A DNA stretch of 59,103 nt. It comes from Clostridiaceae bacterium. GTDB taxonomy: Bacteria; Bacillota; Clostridia; Oscillospirales; Acutalibacteraceae. The translations under genes were made by a program, and so were the position numbers. The notes beneath the pieces were generated by a model. The model was not told the origin of the DNA. It ran no database searches and was given only the letters and a program-made list of their open reading frames with translations. The DNA lies in assembly GCA_016280595.1 (NCBI GenBank), contig JAEEHB010000050.1:1-59103 (forward strand), given 5' to 3'. Positions 7,883-16,949 of the stretch are shown in pieces (the first letter of the stretch is position 1; every line of letters starts with the position of its first letter).

Positions 7883-9250
7883 TTATCTCCCTTTTTTCTG
7901 AAAATCTCCGCTGCTGAGCGATTCATAATTTGATTTGCGGCGCGTTTTTCTCTTTGCTGCCTTTCTCGAAAGCACAAGCAGTATAAGCGCCGCGCCTATT
8001 ACTACCGCAAGGGCTTTGAATACGGACGAAGAAAACACATCTTCAAAAGTCGTGCCGAAAAACGAGAAGAACGAGCGCTTTATATCAGCGGACGCGACAA
8101 GGTCGATTTCGGCTATCGGCTTACCTGCGTAGAGCACCTTGCCTTTGCAGATTTTATCGCCTTTGCCTACGGGCGCTTTGATAAGCTCGGGCACGGTGTC
8201 CGCAACGGGCTCAATGAGAAGGCTCTTGTCCGTTTCGCCTTTGGGAAGCAGGCCGTAAGCGTTTTCCGCAGGGCACAGGCCGACTGAGTCAACCCCTTTG
8301 CCGTATTTCACAGGCACTTCGCTGACTACCTGCGACGCGCTCGCAATCGGCACAAGGCGAAGGTTTGTAAACGCCCAGTCATACATTTGCTTGGTGTCAA
8401 CAAAGGCGCCGTTTTCGTCAACATAGTCCTTGTCGATATCTTCCATAATGGAATTCATGCAAACGGCAATATAGTTGTAGCCGTTGTTTGACGCCTTGCT
8501 CACAAGGCAGCGTCCCGCGCCGGATGTGGTGCCGGTTTTGCCGCAGATTTCGTGCTCGCAGTAGTAATCCTTGTAGCCGGGCATAAGAGTGAAGTTTGTG
8601 GTGCGGATTATCCTCTCCTTGTGCATATCCGTTTCGGGAAGCGTGTAGGAGGTCTGTGATGAGATTTCCGAAAAAGCGGGGAATTTCATCGCGTATTCAA
8701 AAAACTTCGCCATATCCGCGCAGGATACATAATGCTCTTCGTCGTCAAGACCGTGCACATTCATAAAGTGTGAATTCGTGCAGCCGAGTTCTTCCGCGAG
8801 AGCGTTCATCTTATCCACAAAAGCCTGCCTGTCGTCACCCGTTGACCAGTAGGCAAGGGCGGTGGCGGCATCGTTTGCCGACGGAATCAGAAGACAGCAG
8901 AGCCAGTCGTGGATTGTAAGAACTTCGCCGGGTTTGAGTCCGCTGAGCGAACTGCCCGTGCCGTCAAGTTCTCTGATGCAGGATTCCGGCATGGCAAACT
9001 CCTCATCGAGGTCTTTGCACTCGGAAAGGATTATGCTCGCGGTGATGACTTTCGTCAGCGAGGCGGGTTTCGTCTGCTTGTTTATGTTTTTGGAAAAAAT
9101 CACTTCGTCGTTATCGAGGCACAGCAGCATTGCGCAGTCCGAATAAAGCGGAGTTTCAAGGTAACTGCTGTACTCCGCAGACGCACTCGTGAGCGCGGCA
9201 GACAAAACTGTGACTGCCGCAAGGAGCAGTGACAGAAACGCTTTTTTCAT
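7883..9250 (-). CDS. D-alanyl-D-alanine carboxypeptidase (DacF-type PBP5 family)
   Basis: A 455-residue low-molecular-weight penicillin-binding protein that trims the terminal D-Ala from peptidoglycan stem peptides. A signal peptide covers about residues 1-25. The serine-protease-like motifs are SLTK (nucleophile Ser, near 64), SAN near 128 and KTG near 240. The C-terminal part ends in a membrane helix (VFKALAVVIGAALILLVL) followed by a strongly basic tail, so the enzyme faces outward and is anchored at its C-terminus. It lies between a PfkB kinase gene and the Eis-like gene with gaps of 4 and 2 bases. Confidence 0.95.
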   Translation of the reverse strand: MKKAFLSLLLAAVTVLSAALTSASAEYSSYLETPLYSDCAMLLCLDNDEVIFSKNINKQTKPASLTKVITASIILSECKDLDEEFAMPESCIRELDGTGSSLSGLKPGEVLTIHDWLCCLLIPSANDAATALAYWSTGDDRQAFVDKMNALAEELGCTNSHFMNVHGLDDEEHYVSCADMAKFFEYAMKFPAFSEISSQTSYTLPETDMHKERIIRTTNFTLMPGYKDYYCEHEICGKTGTTSGAGRCLVSKASNNGYNYIAVCMNSIMEDIDKDYVDENGAFVDTKQMYDWAFTNLRLVPIASASQVVSEVPVKYGKGVDSVGLCPAENAYGLLPKGETDKSLLIEPVADTVPELIKAPVGKGDKICKGKVLYAGKPIAEIDLVASADIKRSFFSFFGTTFEDVFSSSVFKALAVVIGAALILLVLSRKAAKRKTRRKSNYESLSSGDFQKKGR

Positions 9251-9254
9251 CTTT

Positions 9255-10133
9255 TCAGTATAACTCCTTTATATAGTTTTCAACATCTTCTCTCGTGCCC
9301 TTGAACGGACCGGGAGCTTCCATTTTGAGCGATACGGTTGCGGTCGCGGTCAGCAAAGCCTCGGGTATTGTGTGCTCAAGGCGCTCGTTTATGTAGGAGG
9401 CGAAGGTGGTGTCGCCTCTGCCTGTCCTGCCGCTGAGATTTCTCGATTTGATGGGGCAGGTCGCAAATTCCTTGCCGTCATATATAAGCACTTCGGTGTT
9501 GTGAGTTATCATTATTTCCCTTGCGCCCCACGAGTACATATGCTTTGCCGCCTCTTTCCTGTCGGTACAGCCGGTGAGGATTTCCGCCTCGGCGGCATCG
9601 GTTTTGAGGTAGGTTATATAGGGAAGGCACTGCAGTTTATCCGCCCAGTCTTCAAAAAAGACGGAGCCGTCATCGTTTGCGTGGCGGAGCATCGCCTGAA
9701 CATCCAGGGCAACGGGAGCCTTCTTTGAAAGAGAAACTATCAGGTCTCTGTCAAAATCGCCGTAGATAAGACCTGCCAGGTGATAAATCGCGACATCCGC
9801 CTCGGGGATTTCCTCAGTCCTGAACGGATCGCCTTTTGAAAGGCACATACAGGTGCGCCTCTCTTTATCCGCCGTGTGGTAAATGTTTACCATATCGGTG
9901 GATTTTTCGCTTTTAAGGCAGATTATATCCTCCCTCGGAATGGTGAAACAGTCGAGCCTGTCCATATCTTTATCGGCAACCTTTGTCACCGCGAGCACCC
10001 TGTGCCCCAGAGCGTATGCGGCGGCGGATGAATACACTACCGCGCCGCCCACGATTTTTACATTGTTGCCGAGATAGTCGGTGTTTGAGTCAAGAGTCGC
10101 GTGCCCTATTATCATTGATGAATATTCAGCCAT
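9255..10133 (-). CDS. PfkB-family carbohydrate kinase
   Basis: A 292-residue PfkB (ribokinase-like) kinase. The C-terminal signature reads GRTGRGDTTFASY near residue 235, where the usual anion-hole GAGD appears as GRGD with the catalytic Asp kept. The N-terminal half has the GHATLDSN opening and a VVYSSAAAYALG stretch in place of the usual GG motif. Short relatives of this type (about 290 residues) include inositol/nucleoside-like kinases, and the substrate cannot be assigned. It is followed 4 bases later by dacF-type carboxypeptidase, with no functional link evident. Confidence 0.88.
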   Translation of the reverse strand: MAEYSSMIIGHATLDSNTDYLGNNVKIVGGAVVYSSAAAYALGHRVLAVTKVADKDMDRLDCFTIPREDIICLKSEKSTDMVNIYHTADKERRTCMCLSKGDPFRTEEIPEADVAIYHLAGLIYGDFDRDLIVSLSKKAPVALDVQAMLRHANDDGSVFFEDWADKLQCLPYITYLKTDAAEAEILTGCTDRKEAAKHMYSWGAREIMITHNTEVLIYDGKEFATCPIKSRNLSGRTGRGDTTFASYINERLEHTIPEALLTATATVSLKMEAPGPFKGTREDVENYIKELY

Positions 10134-10184
10134 TGTTCCACCTCGTTAAAAGTTTTTTATATAGTCCCTTGTCATTAAATATAA

Positions 10185-11405
10185 TCAGACCACCCTGAAT
10201 AAATAGAATTTGAGATAATCTGTTTCGGGTACATTCCAGAGCACGGGATGGTCCGCGCCCTGCTGCCTCGCCTCAATCTGAACAAGCTGCACGCTCGCGT
10301 CCTTTGCCGCCTCGGCAAGCATTTTTTCAAAAAGCGCGCTCTCCATAAAATGAGAGCAGGAGCAGGTTGCGAGGTATCCGCCTCTGGGAAGCAGTTTCAT
10401 CGCCTTGTAGTTTATTTCTTTATATCCTCTCGTTGCCGCAGATACGGTTTTGCGGCTTTTGGTAAACGCGGGAGGGTCGAGGATTATCATATCGTAAGGC
10501 TTTCCGCCTTTTTTATCAAGTTCTGTCAGCAGGTCGAAAACATCCGCGCAGACAAAATCAATCCTGTCTTCAAGGGAGTTTCTTCGGGCATTTTCTTTCG
10601 CTGTTTCAAGAGCGTCCGCGCTGATGTCAACGGCGCACACTCTTTCGGCCCCGCCCTTTGCGGCGTTCAGCGCGAACGAGCCCGTGTGGGTGAAACAGTC
10701 GAGCACCTTTTTGCCTTTCGCCAGTTTTGCAACCTGGGCGCGGTTGAATTTCTGATCGAGGAAAAAGCCCGTCTTCTGTCCGTTTTCAAAATCAACTGTA
10801 TATATTATTCCGTTTTCGGTGATGTCCGCGGTTATCTTTTGCGGGTGAGGCAGACCTTCATACCAGCCCTTGCACTGAGGCAGCCCCTCTTTTTCACGCA
10901 GGATAACATCGTTTCTTTCGTAGATTCCCTCTATATGCTCGCCCTCTTCTTCGAGCACCTCGCATATGAGCGGATAGATTGTATCTTTCAGTTTTTCAAT
11001 GCCGTATGAAAGTACCTGCGTCACGATTATGCCGCCGAATTTATCGGCGGTGAGCCCGGGTATGCCGTCGGACTCTCCGAATATAAGACGGCAGTTTTCG
11101 AGGTTTCCCTGCATAACGGTTTTGCGGTAATCAACGGCGTATTTTATTCTTCTTTTCCAGAAGAGAGGTGTAAACTGCTCGTTGGGGTTTGAGGAAAGCA
11201 CTCTCACGCGAATCTTGCTCTCAAGGCTTACAAGCCCGGTGCCGAGATACGCCCCTTTGGGGGAGGAGACGTGAGCAAGGCAGCCGTTTGTCACCTCGCC
11301 GAAGACATCCGTCACCTCTTCGGAATATACCCACGGGTGCCCGGAACGCAGAGACGCCTCCGCTTTTTTATTCACTTTGAAAATCGGAAAACCTTTTCTG
11401 TCCAT
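10185..11405 (-). CDS. rlmI: 23S rRNA (cytosine-C5) methyltransferase, RlmI family
   Basis: A 406-residue SAM-dependent methyltransferase of the RlmI/YwbD type. An N-terminal PUA domain covers about residues 1-75 (SGHPWVYSEEV). A central EEHEDH-like region and a Rossmann-fold methyltransferase follow, with FENGQKTGFFLDQ, DCFTHTGSFALNAA (SAM binding) and DPPAFTKSRK. The start MDRKGFP is chosen because AGGTG lies 4 bases upstream and family members begin close to the PUA domain. An in-frame ATG 13 codons earlier falls inside the terminator hairpin described at 11415-11455. The terminator position means expression requires read-through. Confidence 0.92.
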   Translation of the reverse strand: MDRKGFPIFKVNKKAEASLRSGHPWVYSEEVTDVFGEVTNGCLAHVSSPKGAYLGTGLVSLESKIRVRVLSSNPNEQFTPLFWKRRIKYAVDYRKTVMQGNLENCRLIFGESDGIPGLTADKFGGIIVTQVLSYGIEKLKDTIYPLICEVLEEEGEHIEGIYERNDVILREKEGLPQCKGWYEGLPHPQKITADITENGIIYTVDFENGQKTGFFLDQKFNRAQVAKLAKGKKVLDCFTHTGSFALNAAKGGAERVCAVDISADALETAKENARRNSLEDRIDFVCADVFDLLTELDKKGGKPYDMIILDPPAFTKSRKTVSAATRGYKEINYKAMKLLPRGGYLATCSCSHFMESALFEKMLAEAAKDASVQLVQIEARQQGADHPVLWNVPETDYLKFYLFRVV

Positions 11406-11414
11406 AAACACCTG

Positions 11415-11455
11415 AAAAAAACACAATGCCGGATGCATACACATCCGGCACCGTG
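11415..11455 (-). terminator. Strong intrinsic terminator abutting the rlmI start (possible attenuator)
   Basis: On the minus strand a 14-bp stem (CACGGTGCCGGATG with CATCCGGCATTGTG, two G-U pairs, 6-base loop) is followed directly by seven T. The T-run ends 9 bases before the rlmI ATG, with only the AGGTG ribosome binding site between. It could end the M18 peptidase transcript, but no promoter fits after it, so it may attenuate rlmI. Confidence 0.85.
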
Positions 11456-11505
11456 TTTTGGGGAAAGAGAAAATAAAAATGAAAAAAGAAGATGTCTAGA
11501 TAATC

Positions 11506-11597
11506 GGACAAATTTGTCCTTGTGTGGTAATATTACCCCATTTACTCGGGATTTTTGTGTCTTTTTCTTAAACAGATTGTTAATAAACTATTAACAA
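11506..11597. promoter_or_regulatory. Palindrome cluster in the M18-rlmI intergenic region
   Basis: The 261-base gap between the M18 peptidase and rlmI holds three perfect dyads: GGACAAATTTGTCC (11506-11519), GGTAATATTACC (11526-11537) and TTGTTAAT-5-ATTAACAA (11577-11597). The DNA is AT-rich. A weak minus-strand promoter may overlap the last one (TTGTTA, 17 bp, TGTTTA). They may be operators or leader RNA stems. No regulator is assigned. Confidence 0.4.
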
Positions 11598-11666
11598 GTC
11601 CTCTTTTTTCAATTTTTGCCGGATATTCTGTATATTTATATGGTTTTTTGTATTTTTATTCTGTTT

Positions 11667-13067
11667 TTATGCTTCAAGAAATGCCTTGAAACCCTTGTAC
11701 GCCATATAGACATCCGCCTTTGCAACCACTTCAAACGGCGCGTGCATCGAAAGAACGGGAACGCCCACATCAACTACCTGAGCGCCGAGTTTTGCGATAT
11801 ACTTCGCAACCGTTCCTCCGCCGCCCTCGTCAACCTTGCCGAGTTCGCCCGTCTGCCACACGACTTTCGCTTTGTCAAACGCATCGCGTACGGAGAAGAC
11901 GAATTCCGCGTTCGCGTCGTTTGTGCTGCCCTTGCCGCCTGAGCCTGTATATTTGGTGAGCACTATGCCTTTGTTGAGGTAGGCGGCGTTTTTCTTATCG
12001 TGTACGCTTCCGAAAGTCGGATCGTAGCCTGCGTTTACATCGGCGGAAAGGCAGGTGCTGTTTCTGATTACATCCCTGTATTCCGCTTTGCCGATTGCGG
12101 CTATGTCGGCTATAAAGTGCTCAAGGTAGGCGCTCTGAAGACCCGTGTTGCCGTCGGAGCCGATTTCCTCTTTGTCGGTGAGCACGGTGACGGTGGTGTA
12201 TTCGGGCTTTTTAACGGCGAATGCCGCCATAACGCTCGGATAGGCGCACACTCTGTCATCGTGGCCGTAGGAGCCGATGAGGCTTCTGTCAAAGCCTATG
12301 TCAACCGCGGGATAAGCGGGCACGGCTTCAAGCTCGGCGGAGAGGAAGTCCTCTTCGATGATGCCGTATTTTTCGTTGAGAATTTTTAAGACATTGAGTT
12401 TCACGGCGCAGTCGCTCTTCTCTTTGCCGAAGGGTCTTGAGCCGATGAGTATGTTGAGTTCTTCACCCTTTATGACCTTTGTCATAGGTCTGTCCGCCTG
12501 CTGTTTGTCAAGGTGGGGAAGAAGGTCGGTCACGACGAATACGGGGTCGCCCGGCTCATCGCCTATGCGCACGCAGACCTTTTCGCCGTTTTTCTTCATC
12601 ACGATGCCGTGAAGGGCAAGCGGTATAGTGGGCCACTGATATTTTTTGATGCCGCCGTAGTAATGGGTTTTGAAGAGGGCAAGTTCATCCTCCTCATAGA
12701 GCGGATTGGGTTTAAGGTCAAGACGGGGGCTGTCGATATGAGCGGCGAGAATTCTCACGCCGTTTGCGGCGCTCTTTTTGCCGAAGGTACACAGAATGAC
12801 CGCCTTGCCGTGAATTACGGAATAAACTCTGTCACCCGCTTTGTATTTGGCGTGCGGGTCGAATTCCTTATAGCCCTGCTTCTTCGCGAGGTCCTCGGTG
12901 TAAGCCGCCGCCTCTCTCTCGGTCCTGCAGGCGTTTAAAAATTTGACATAGTCAACACAGAATTTATCCGCCCCGGCAATTTCTTTTTCGTCGCACACAT
13001 AGTTTGCGTGCTCGGGCTTGTAAAAAAGTTTTTCTTTGAGAATTTCGGCTTCTGTTTTCTTGCTCAT
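11667..13067 (-). CDS. M18-family zinc aminopeptidase
   Basis: A 466-residue aspartyl-aminopeptidase-type metallopeptidase of family M18 (co-catalytic zinc, dodecameric in studied members), cytosolic. Visible metal and catalytic segments are AAHIDSPRLDLKP near residue 130, DKEEIGSDGNTG near 290, DVNAGYDPTFGSVHD near 350 and SMHAPFEV near 440. Length is normal. Its ATG overlaps the stop of the TsaC-CoaE fusion gene by 4 bases, so it is the last gene of the prfA operon. It probably recycles peptides by removing N-terminal acidic or hydrophobic residues. Confidence 0.95.
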   Translation of the reverse strand: MSKKTEAEILKEKLFYKPEHANYVCDEKEIAGADKFCVDYVKFLNACRTEREAAAYTEDLAKKQGYKEFDPHAKYKAGDRVYSVIHGKAVILCTFGKKSAANGVRILAAHIDSPRLDLKPNPLYEEDELALFKTHYYGGIKKYQWPTIPLALHGIVMKKNGEKVCVRIGDEPGDPVFVVTDLLPHLDKQQADRPMTKVIKGEELNILIGSRPFGKEKSDCAVKLNVLKILNEKYGIIEEDFLSAELEAVPAYPAVDIGFDRSLIGSYGHDDRVCAYPSVMAAFAVKKPEYTTVTVLTDKEEIGSDGNTGLQSAYLEHFIADIAAIGKAEYRDVIRNSTCLSADVNAGYDPTFGSVHDKKNAAYLNKGIVLTKYTGSGGKGSTNDANAEFVFSVRDAFDKAKVVWQTGELGKVDEGGGGTVAKYIAKLGAQVVDVGVPVLSMHAPFEVVAKADVYMAYKGFKAFLEA

Positions 13068-14668
13068 TTCAATTCCTCCGTTATAAACTTCCCTGCCGCC
13101 TGCGCGGCTGTAACAGGGTCTGTATTTTCTATAATTACATCAGAAAGCGCGGCGTATTCGGAAATACTCTTCTGCGCGGCAACCCGCACCCTCGCTTCCT
13201 GCTCCGTTATGCCGTCCCTTAAAGAGATTCTTTTTATTCTCTCCTCTTCGGGAGCGGTTACGCAGATTATTTTGTCACACACGGCGGTCAGCGGACTTTC
13301 GAAAAGCACGGGGGCGTCTATCACCGAGGCCTTTGCTCCCCTGCCCTCACCCAAGTGTATTTCTTCAATGGTGAGTTTCGTGATTTCGGGGTGGGTGATT
13401 TTATTGAGAAGCAGGGTGTTTTCGGGTGACGAAAACGCGCGCCTTGCAAGTTTCCTTCGGTTAAGAGTGCCGCTCTCAAACAAATCCGCGCCGAAACTTT
13501 CGCTAATATCTTTTATGACCTGCGGGTTTTCGACCGCCTTTCTCGCGAGCAGGTCCGTATCTATCACATTACAGCCGTGAGACGAAAAGACTTCGCCGAT
13601 TGTCGTTTTGCCCGATCCCGTTGGACCTGTCAGCCCGTAAACGGGGCGGGTAAAATCGAGGTCAATCACATTGAATGCGGCGGAGCGCAAAAGGCGGTTG
13701 TAAACCGCGAGCCCCACTCCCTGCATATCGGGGAAACGGACAAAGGCGTTTTCACAGCCCGTTTCGTCAACTCTGCGCAAGGCATCGAAAATATGCTCCG
13801 CCTGCGAGCCGGCATCGCCCTTTATTCCGTATTCGAGCGAATGCTCAAAATACTTTCCTTCGCCTTCAAAGCAAACCGCGCAGGTGGCGGTTTTCTGCGC
13901 GAGGAGAAACTTTTCGTATTTTTCAAAACTGCCCTTAATCAGGGTAACCTTTGCTTTGGGCGCGTAATGCTTGTATTTCATGCCGGGTGACTGTGCCTTT
14001 TCGCCTTCGGCAAGTTTTTCAAACACCGCGTGTGATATTTCAATCTTTCCGAGCACCTCTTCAAGCTGCGCGGGTGAAATTCCGCCGGGTCTCAGGAGCA
14101 CCGGAGGGTCGCTGACAAGCGATATAACCGTTGACTCAACGCCCACCGAGCAGTCGCCGCCGTCTATCACCGCGTCAATCCTGCCGTCAAGGTCCTCTTT
14201 TACGTGGGATGCCTTAGTCGGACTCGGTCTGCCCGAGGCGTTTGCGCTCGGGGCGGCGAGCGGAAGTCCGCTTTTTCTTATTATCTCCCTTGCCGCAGGA
14301 TGAGACGGCATACGGATTGCCACCGTGTCAAGCCCCGCCGTCACCTCGTCGGGCACGAGATCCGATTTTTTCATTATGAGCGTAAGCGGACCGGGCCAGA
14401 ATTTCTCCGCGAGCGGATAGAGCGCGGGGGACATCTTAGATACAAGCGGCGGTATCTCCTCAAGCGAGGAAACGTGGACAATCAGGGGATTATCCTGCGG
14501 TCTGCCCTTTGCCTCAAATATTTTCTTTACCGCGCCGGGGTCAAGCGCGTTTGCGGCGAGCCCGTAGACCGTTTCGGTAGGGATGGCGACAATGCCGCCC
14601 GACTGCAGAATCTCAGCCGCTTTTTCAGCCGCGCCCGGCTCGTTTGAATTGATGTAAAGTGTGTTCAT
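13064..14668 (-). CDS. Fusion: L-threonylcarbamoyladenylate synthase (TsaC/Sua5) + dephospho-CoA kinase (CoaE)
   Basis: A 534-residue fusion in one uninterrupted frame. Residues 1 to about 205 are a YrdC/TsaC domain (IPTETVYGLAANA, KGRPQDNPLIVH, PSANASGRPSPT), which makes threonylcarbamoyl-AMP for the t6A modification of tRNA. SPGMKYKHYAPKA (228-240) and the region to about 335 form the Sua5-type C-terminal domain. Residues 343-534 are a full-length dephospho-CoA kinase with P-loop GPTGSGKTT (348-356) and the DTD motif, catalysing the last step of CoA synthesis. It starts one base after prfA. Both halves keep their active-site motifs, so a bifunctional enzyme is inferred. This linkage is unusual. 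Confidence 0.93.
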   Translation of the reverse strand: MNTLYINSNEPGAAEKAAEILQSGGIVAIPTETVYGLAANALDPGAVKKIFEAKGRPQDNPLIVHVSSLEEIPPLVSKMSPALYPLAEKFWPGPLTLIMKKSDLVPDEVTAGLDTVAIRMPSHPAAREIIRKSGLPLAAPSANASGRPSPTKASHVKEDLDGRIDAVIDGGDCSVGVESTVISLVSDPPVLLRPGGISPAQLEEVLGKIEISHAVFEKLAEGEKAQSPGMKYKHYAPKAKVTLIKGSFEKYEKFLLAQKTATCAVCFEGEGKYFEHSLEYGIKGDAGSQAEHIFDALRRVDETGCENAFVRFPDMQGVGLAVYNRLLRSAAFNVIDLDFTRPVYGLTGPTGSGKTTIGEVFSSHGCNVIDTDLLARKAVENPQVIKDISESFGADLFESGTLNRRKLARRAFSSPENTLLLNKITHPEITKLTIEEIHLGEGRGAKASVIDAPVLFESPLTAVCDKIICVTAPEEERIKRISLRDGITEQEARVRVAAQKSISEYAALSDVIIENTDPVTAAQAAGKFITEELK

Positions 14669-14669
14669 C

Positions 14670-15743
14670 TTAACTTTCCGCCGCCTTCAGTTTTTCAGCC
14701 GTGTCGGCAGTTATGAGGGCATCTATGATTTCGTCAAGATCCCCGTTTACTATCGAATCTATCTTGTAGAGCGTGAGATTTATGCGGTGGTCGCTGACTC
14801 TCCCCTGCGGGAAGTTGTAGGTGCGTATTCTTTCGCTCCTGTCGCCTGTGCCGACCTGCGCTTTTCTCTCGCCCGCTATTGCGCTCTGCTGTTTGCTGCG
14901 CTCCGCCTCAAGTATTTTTGAGCGAAGCACCTTCATTGCCTTGTCTTTATTCTTATACTGGCTTCTTTCGTCCTGGCACTCAACAACCGTGCCTGTGGGG
15001 ATGTGCGTAATCCTTATCGCGCTTTCCGTTTTGTTGATATGCTGGCCTCCCGCTCCGCTTGAGCGGAAAGTGTCTATCTGCAGGTCCGCGGGGTTTATGT
15101 CAACATCAACATCCTCCGCCTCGGGCAGCACAGCGACTGTGGCGGTGGAGGTCTGAATTCTGCCCTGATTCTCCGTCTCGGGCACTCTCTGCACGCGGTG
15201 AACGCCGCTTTCGAATTTGAGGCGTGAATACGCGCCTTCGCCCTCTATCATAAAACTGATTTCCTTGAAGCCGCCGAGTTCGGTGGGGTTTGAGGATATG
15301 ATTTCTGTTTTCCAGCCCTTCGTTTCGGCATACATTGAATACATTCTGTAAAGCACGCCCGCGAAAAGGGAGGCTTCCTCTCCTCCCGCTCCGCCTCTGA
15401 TTTCAACGATGATGTTCTTATCGTCGTTTTCGTCTTTCGGCAGAAGGAGCACTTTCAGTTCTTCGAGGCAGGTTTCCATTGAGGCGGCGCTGTCTCTGAA
15501 TTCCTCCTGCACCATCTCTCTGAAATCAGGCTCAAGTCCGCCTGCGTCGAGCAGAGCCCTCGCCTCCGCCTGCGCCTCTTCGGCTTTTTTATACTCCCTG
15601 TATTTTTCAACAACGGGCGTGAGGGCTTTGAGTTCTTTCATTATGCTTTTGTATTCCTCTATGTCGGAGGAAATATCGCTCTCGCAAAGGCGGGCATTGA
15701 GGCTTTCAAACCTCTTTTCCACCTCTTTCAGTTTGTCAAGCAT
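14670..15743 (-). CDS. prfA: Peptide chain release factor 1
   Basis: A 357-residue class-I release factor that reads UAA/UAG and triggers peptide release on the ribosome. The anticodon-like tripeptide is PET (in [11 protein letters not shown], the common Firmicute form), and the peptidyl-hydrolysis motif GGQ appears in [12 protein letters not shown] at about residue 227. The start [12 protein letters not shown] is preferred because it matches the family N-terminus. A GTG three codons upstream (MKK) is also open. It overlaps the DUF951 gene by 8 bases and is followed one base later by the TsaC-CoaE fusion. The prfA-tsaC order is common in Firmicutes. Confidence 0.97.
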   Translation of the reverse strand: MLDKLKEVEKRFESLNARLCESDISSDIEEYKSIMKELKALTPVVEKYREYKKAEEAQAEARALLDAGGLEPDFREMVQEEFRDSAASMETCLEELKVLLLPKDENDDKNIIVEIRGGAGGEEASLFAGVLYRMYSMYAETKGWKTEIISSNPTELGGFKEISFMIEGEGAYSRLKFESGVHRVQRVPETENQGRIQTSTATVAVLPEAEDVDVDINPADLQIDTFRSSGAGGQHINKTESAIRITHIPTGTVVECQDERSQYKNKDKAMKVLRSKILEAERSKQQSAIAGERKAQVGTGDRSERIRTYNFPQGRVSDHRINLTLYKIDSIVNGDLDEIIDALITADTAEKLKAAES

Positions 15744-15924
15744 CTTCTTCACGCATTACTTTCTTGATATTCTTCTCTATCTTGATTCGCTCCTGCATTA
15801 TCTCTCTGCCGCAGCCGAGACATCTGATGCGGAAATCCGCGCCTATGCGAAGCACGGTGAATCTGTTGCATCCGCAGGGGTGATTCTTTTTCATTATGAG
15901 TTCATCGCCTACGCGTACATCCAT
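15736..15924 (-). CDS. DUF951 small zinc-binding-like protein
   Basis: A 62-residue DUF951 protein, the Firmicute family represented by a conserved small gene of unknown role. It opens with [18 protein letters not shown] and has a second pair, CLGCG, giving a four-Cys zinc-ribbon-like pattern (CGC and CLGC). A basic tail follows. The start MDVRVG is chosen over a longer open frame because GAGAGG lies 6 bases upstream and the family begins here. Its end overlaps the prfA start, so the two are translationally coupled. A nucleic-acid or ribosome-related role is only a guess. Confidence 0.9.
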   Translation of the reverse strand: MDVRVGDELIMKKNHPCGCNRFTVLRIGADFRIRCLGCGREIMQERIKIEKNIKKVMREEDA

Positions 15925-15934
15925 AAGCAGCCTC

Positions 15935-16906
15935 TCATTCGCTGTAAAAATGCTGCACCCAGCAGAGATTTCTGCCCGGGTCGCAGTCCGCCGCAACTCC
16001 TATGCCTATGCTCTTGAATGCGGGGTTGATGATGTTTTCATAGTGTGTTTCGGAGTTTCTCCACGCGTTGCAGACGGCAGACGGGGTTGCGTAGCCCCAG
16101 CCGATATTTTCGCCCGCGGTACCGGAGGTAAATCCGTTTTCTCTGAATATGGTTGTGTAGTACTTGTTGCCCGGCCTCATATGGCTGTGCTTGCCGCTCC
16201 AGGCAACCTCCTCCGCTCTCACGCAGGCCTGCTCGGTGAGTCTGCTGCTCAGGGTGAGAGGCGAAAGACCTTTTTCGGCTCTCATCTTGTTTGTCAGGCG
16301 GAGCACCTCGTTTATGTAATCGGAATAAGTGTTTCTGTTATCCTGCGCTGCAGGCAGAAGGTCGCTGTAACTTGCGGAATATCTGAGCCTGTTGTATGTG
16401 ATATCCTCGTTTTGATAGCCTATCAGCGTAACGCTGCCGTCGGCGTTTACGGCGTAGAGTTCATCTCTCGTGCCCGTGCGCGAAACGCCGTATTTGAGGC
16501 TTTCGTTTACGCTCTTGCTCTGTACCTTTGTTTCGCCCTCGTACTTAATGGTGGTCGGCTTTGTGGTGGTGGGCTTTGCTGTCGTTGTCACTCTTGTAGT
16601 GGCTGTGACGGTGGTTGACGGTTTAGCCGAAGTTGTTTTAACCGGCAGAGTTGCGGTTGTAACAAGAGGCGCGGAGGTTGTGAAAGGAGACTGTGTGAGC
16701 GAAGGCTCAGTCTCCGTTTCCGATGTGACCTCTTCGCTTTCCGAAGTGATTTCTTCTGTTTCGGAAATCTCCGCTGTTTCTTCGGTATCCGTCTGCGCCG
16801 TTGTGCCCGTGTCCGCTTTTTCTATGCTTCCGAATGGGAGCGAGCACGCCGCGGCGCAAAGGATGAGCGCAATGAGCACGGGTATGATTATTATTTTATT
16901 TGACAT
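15935..16906 (-). CDS. CAP-domain (SCP/PR1-like) lipoprotein
   Basis: A 323-residue exported protein. Residues 1-21 form a lipoprotein-like signal with Cys21 after AAA (weak lipobox). An acidic Glu/Thr-rich stretch (about 30-75) and a Thr/Pro/Lys linker (about 85-125, TTTAKPTTTKPTT) follow. The C-terminal 130 residues are a CAP domain of the YkwD type: NKMRAEKGLSPLTLS, WSGKHSHMRPG, AGENIGWGYATP, AWRNSETHYENIINP and the closing CWVQHFYS. Bacterial CAP proteins are cell-surface or spore-associated and their activity is poorly known. It sits between DUF6171 and DUF951 genes in the prfA operon, though a surface role has no clear tie to them. Confidence 0.93.
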   Translation of the reverse strand: MSNKIIIIPVLIALILCAAACSLPFGSIEKADTGTTAQTDTEETAEISETEEITSESEEVTSETETEPSLTQSPFTTSAPLVTTATLPVKTTSAKPSTTVTATTRVTTTAKPTTTKPTTIKYEGETKVQSKSVNESLKYGVSRTGTRDELYAVNADGSVTLIGYQNEDITYNRLRYSASYSDLLPAAQDNRNTYSDYINEVLRLTNKMRAEKGLSPLTLSSRLTEQACVRAEEVAWSGKHSHMRPGNKYYTTIFRENGFTSGTAGENIGWGYATPSAVCNAWRNSETHYENIINPAFKSIGIGVAADCDPGRNLCWVQHFYSE

Positions 16907-16922
16907 TGTTATTCCTCGCTGT

Positions 16923-16942
16923 CGGAGCCGTTTGCGGCTCCG
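16923..16942. other. Perfect hairpin in the leader of the CAP-domain gene
   Basis: CGGAGCCG, loop TTTG, CGGCTCCG: an 8-bp perfect GC-rich stem between the DUF6171 stop and the CAP gene start. No T-run follows on the minus strand, so it is more likely an mRNA processing or stability element than a terminator. Confidence 0.6.
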
Positions 16943-16949
16943 GTTGTAT

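Noticed and set aside
11577-11597. Rex-like operator TTGTTAA...TTAACAA
   Set aside because: The half-site spacing is 7 instead of the usual 4 bases, so a Rex call is not justified. It is kept only as an unassigned dyad.
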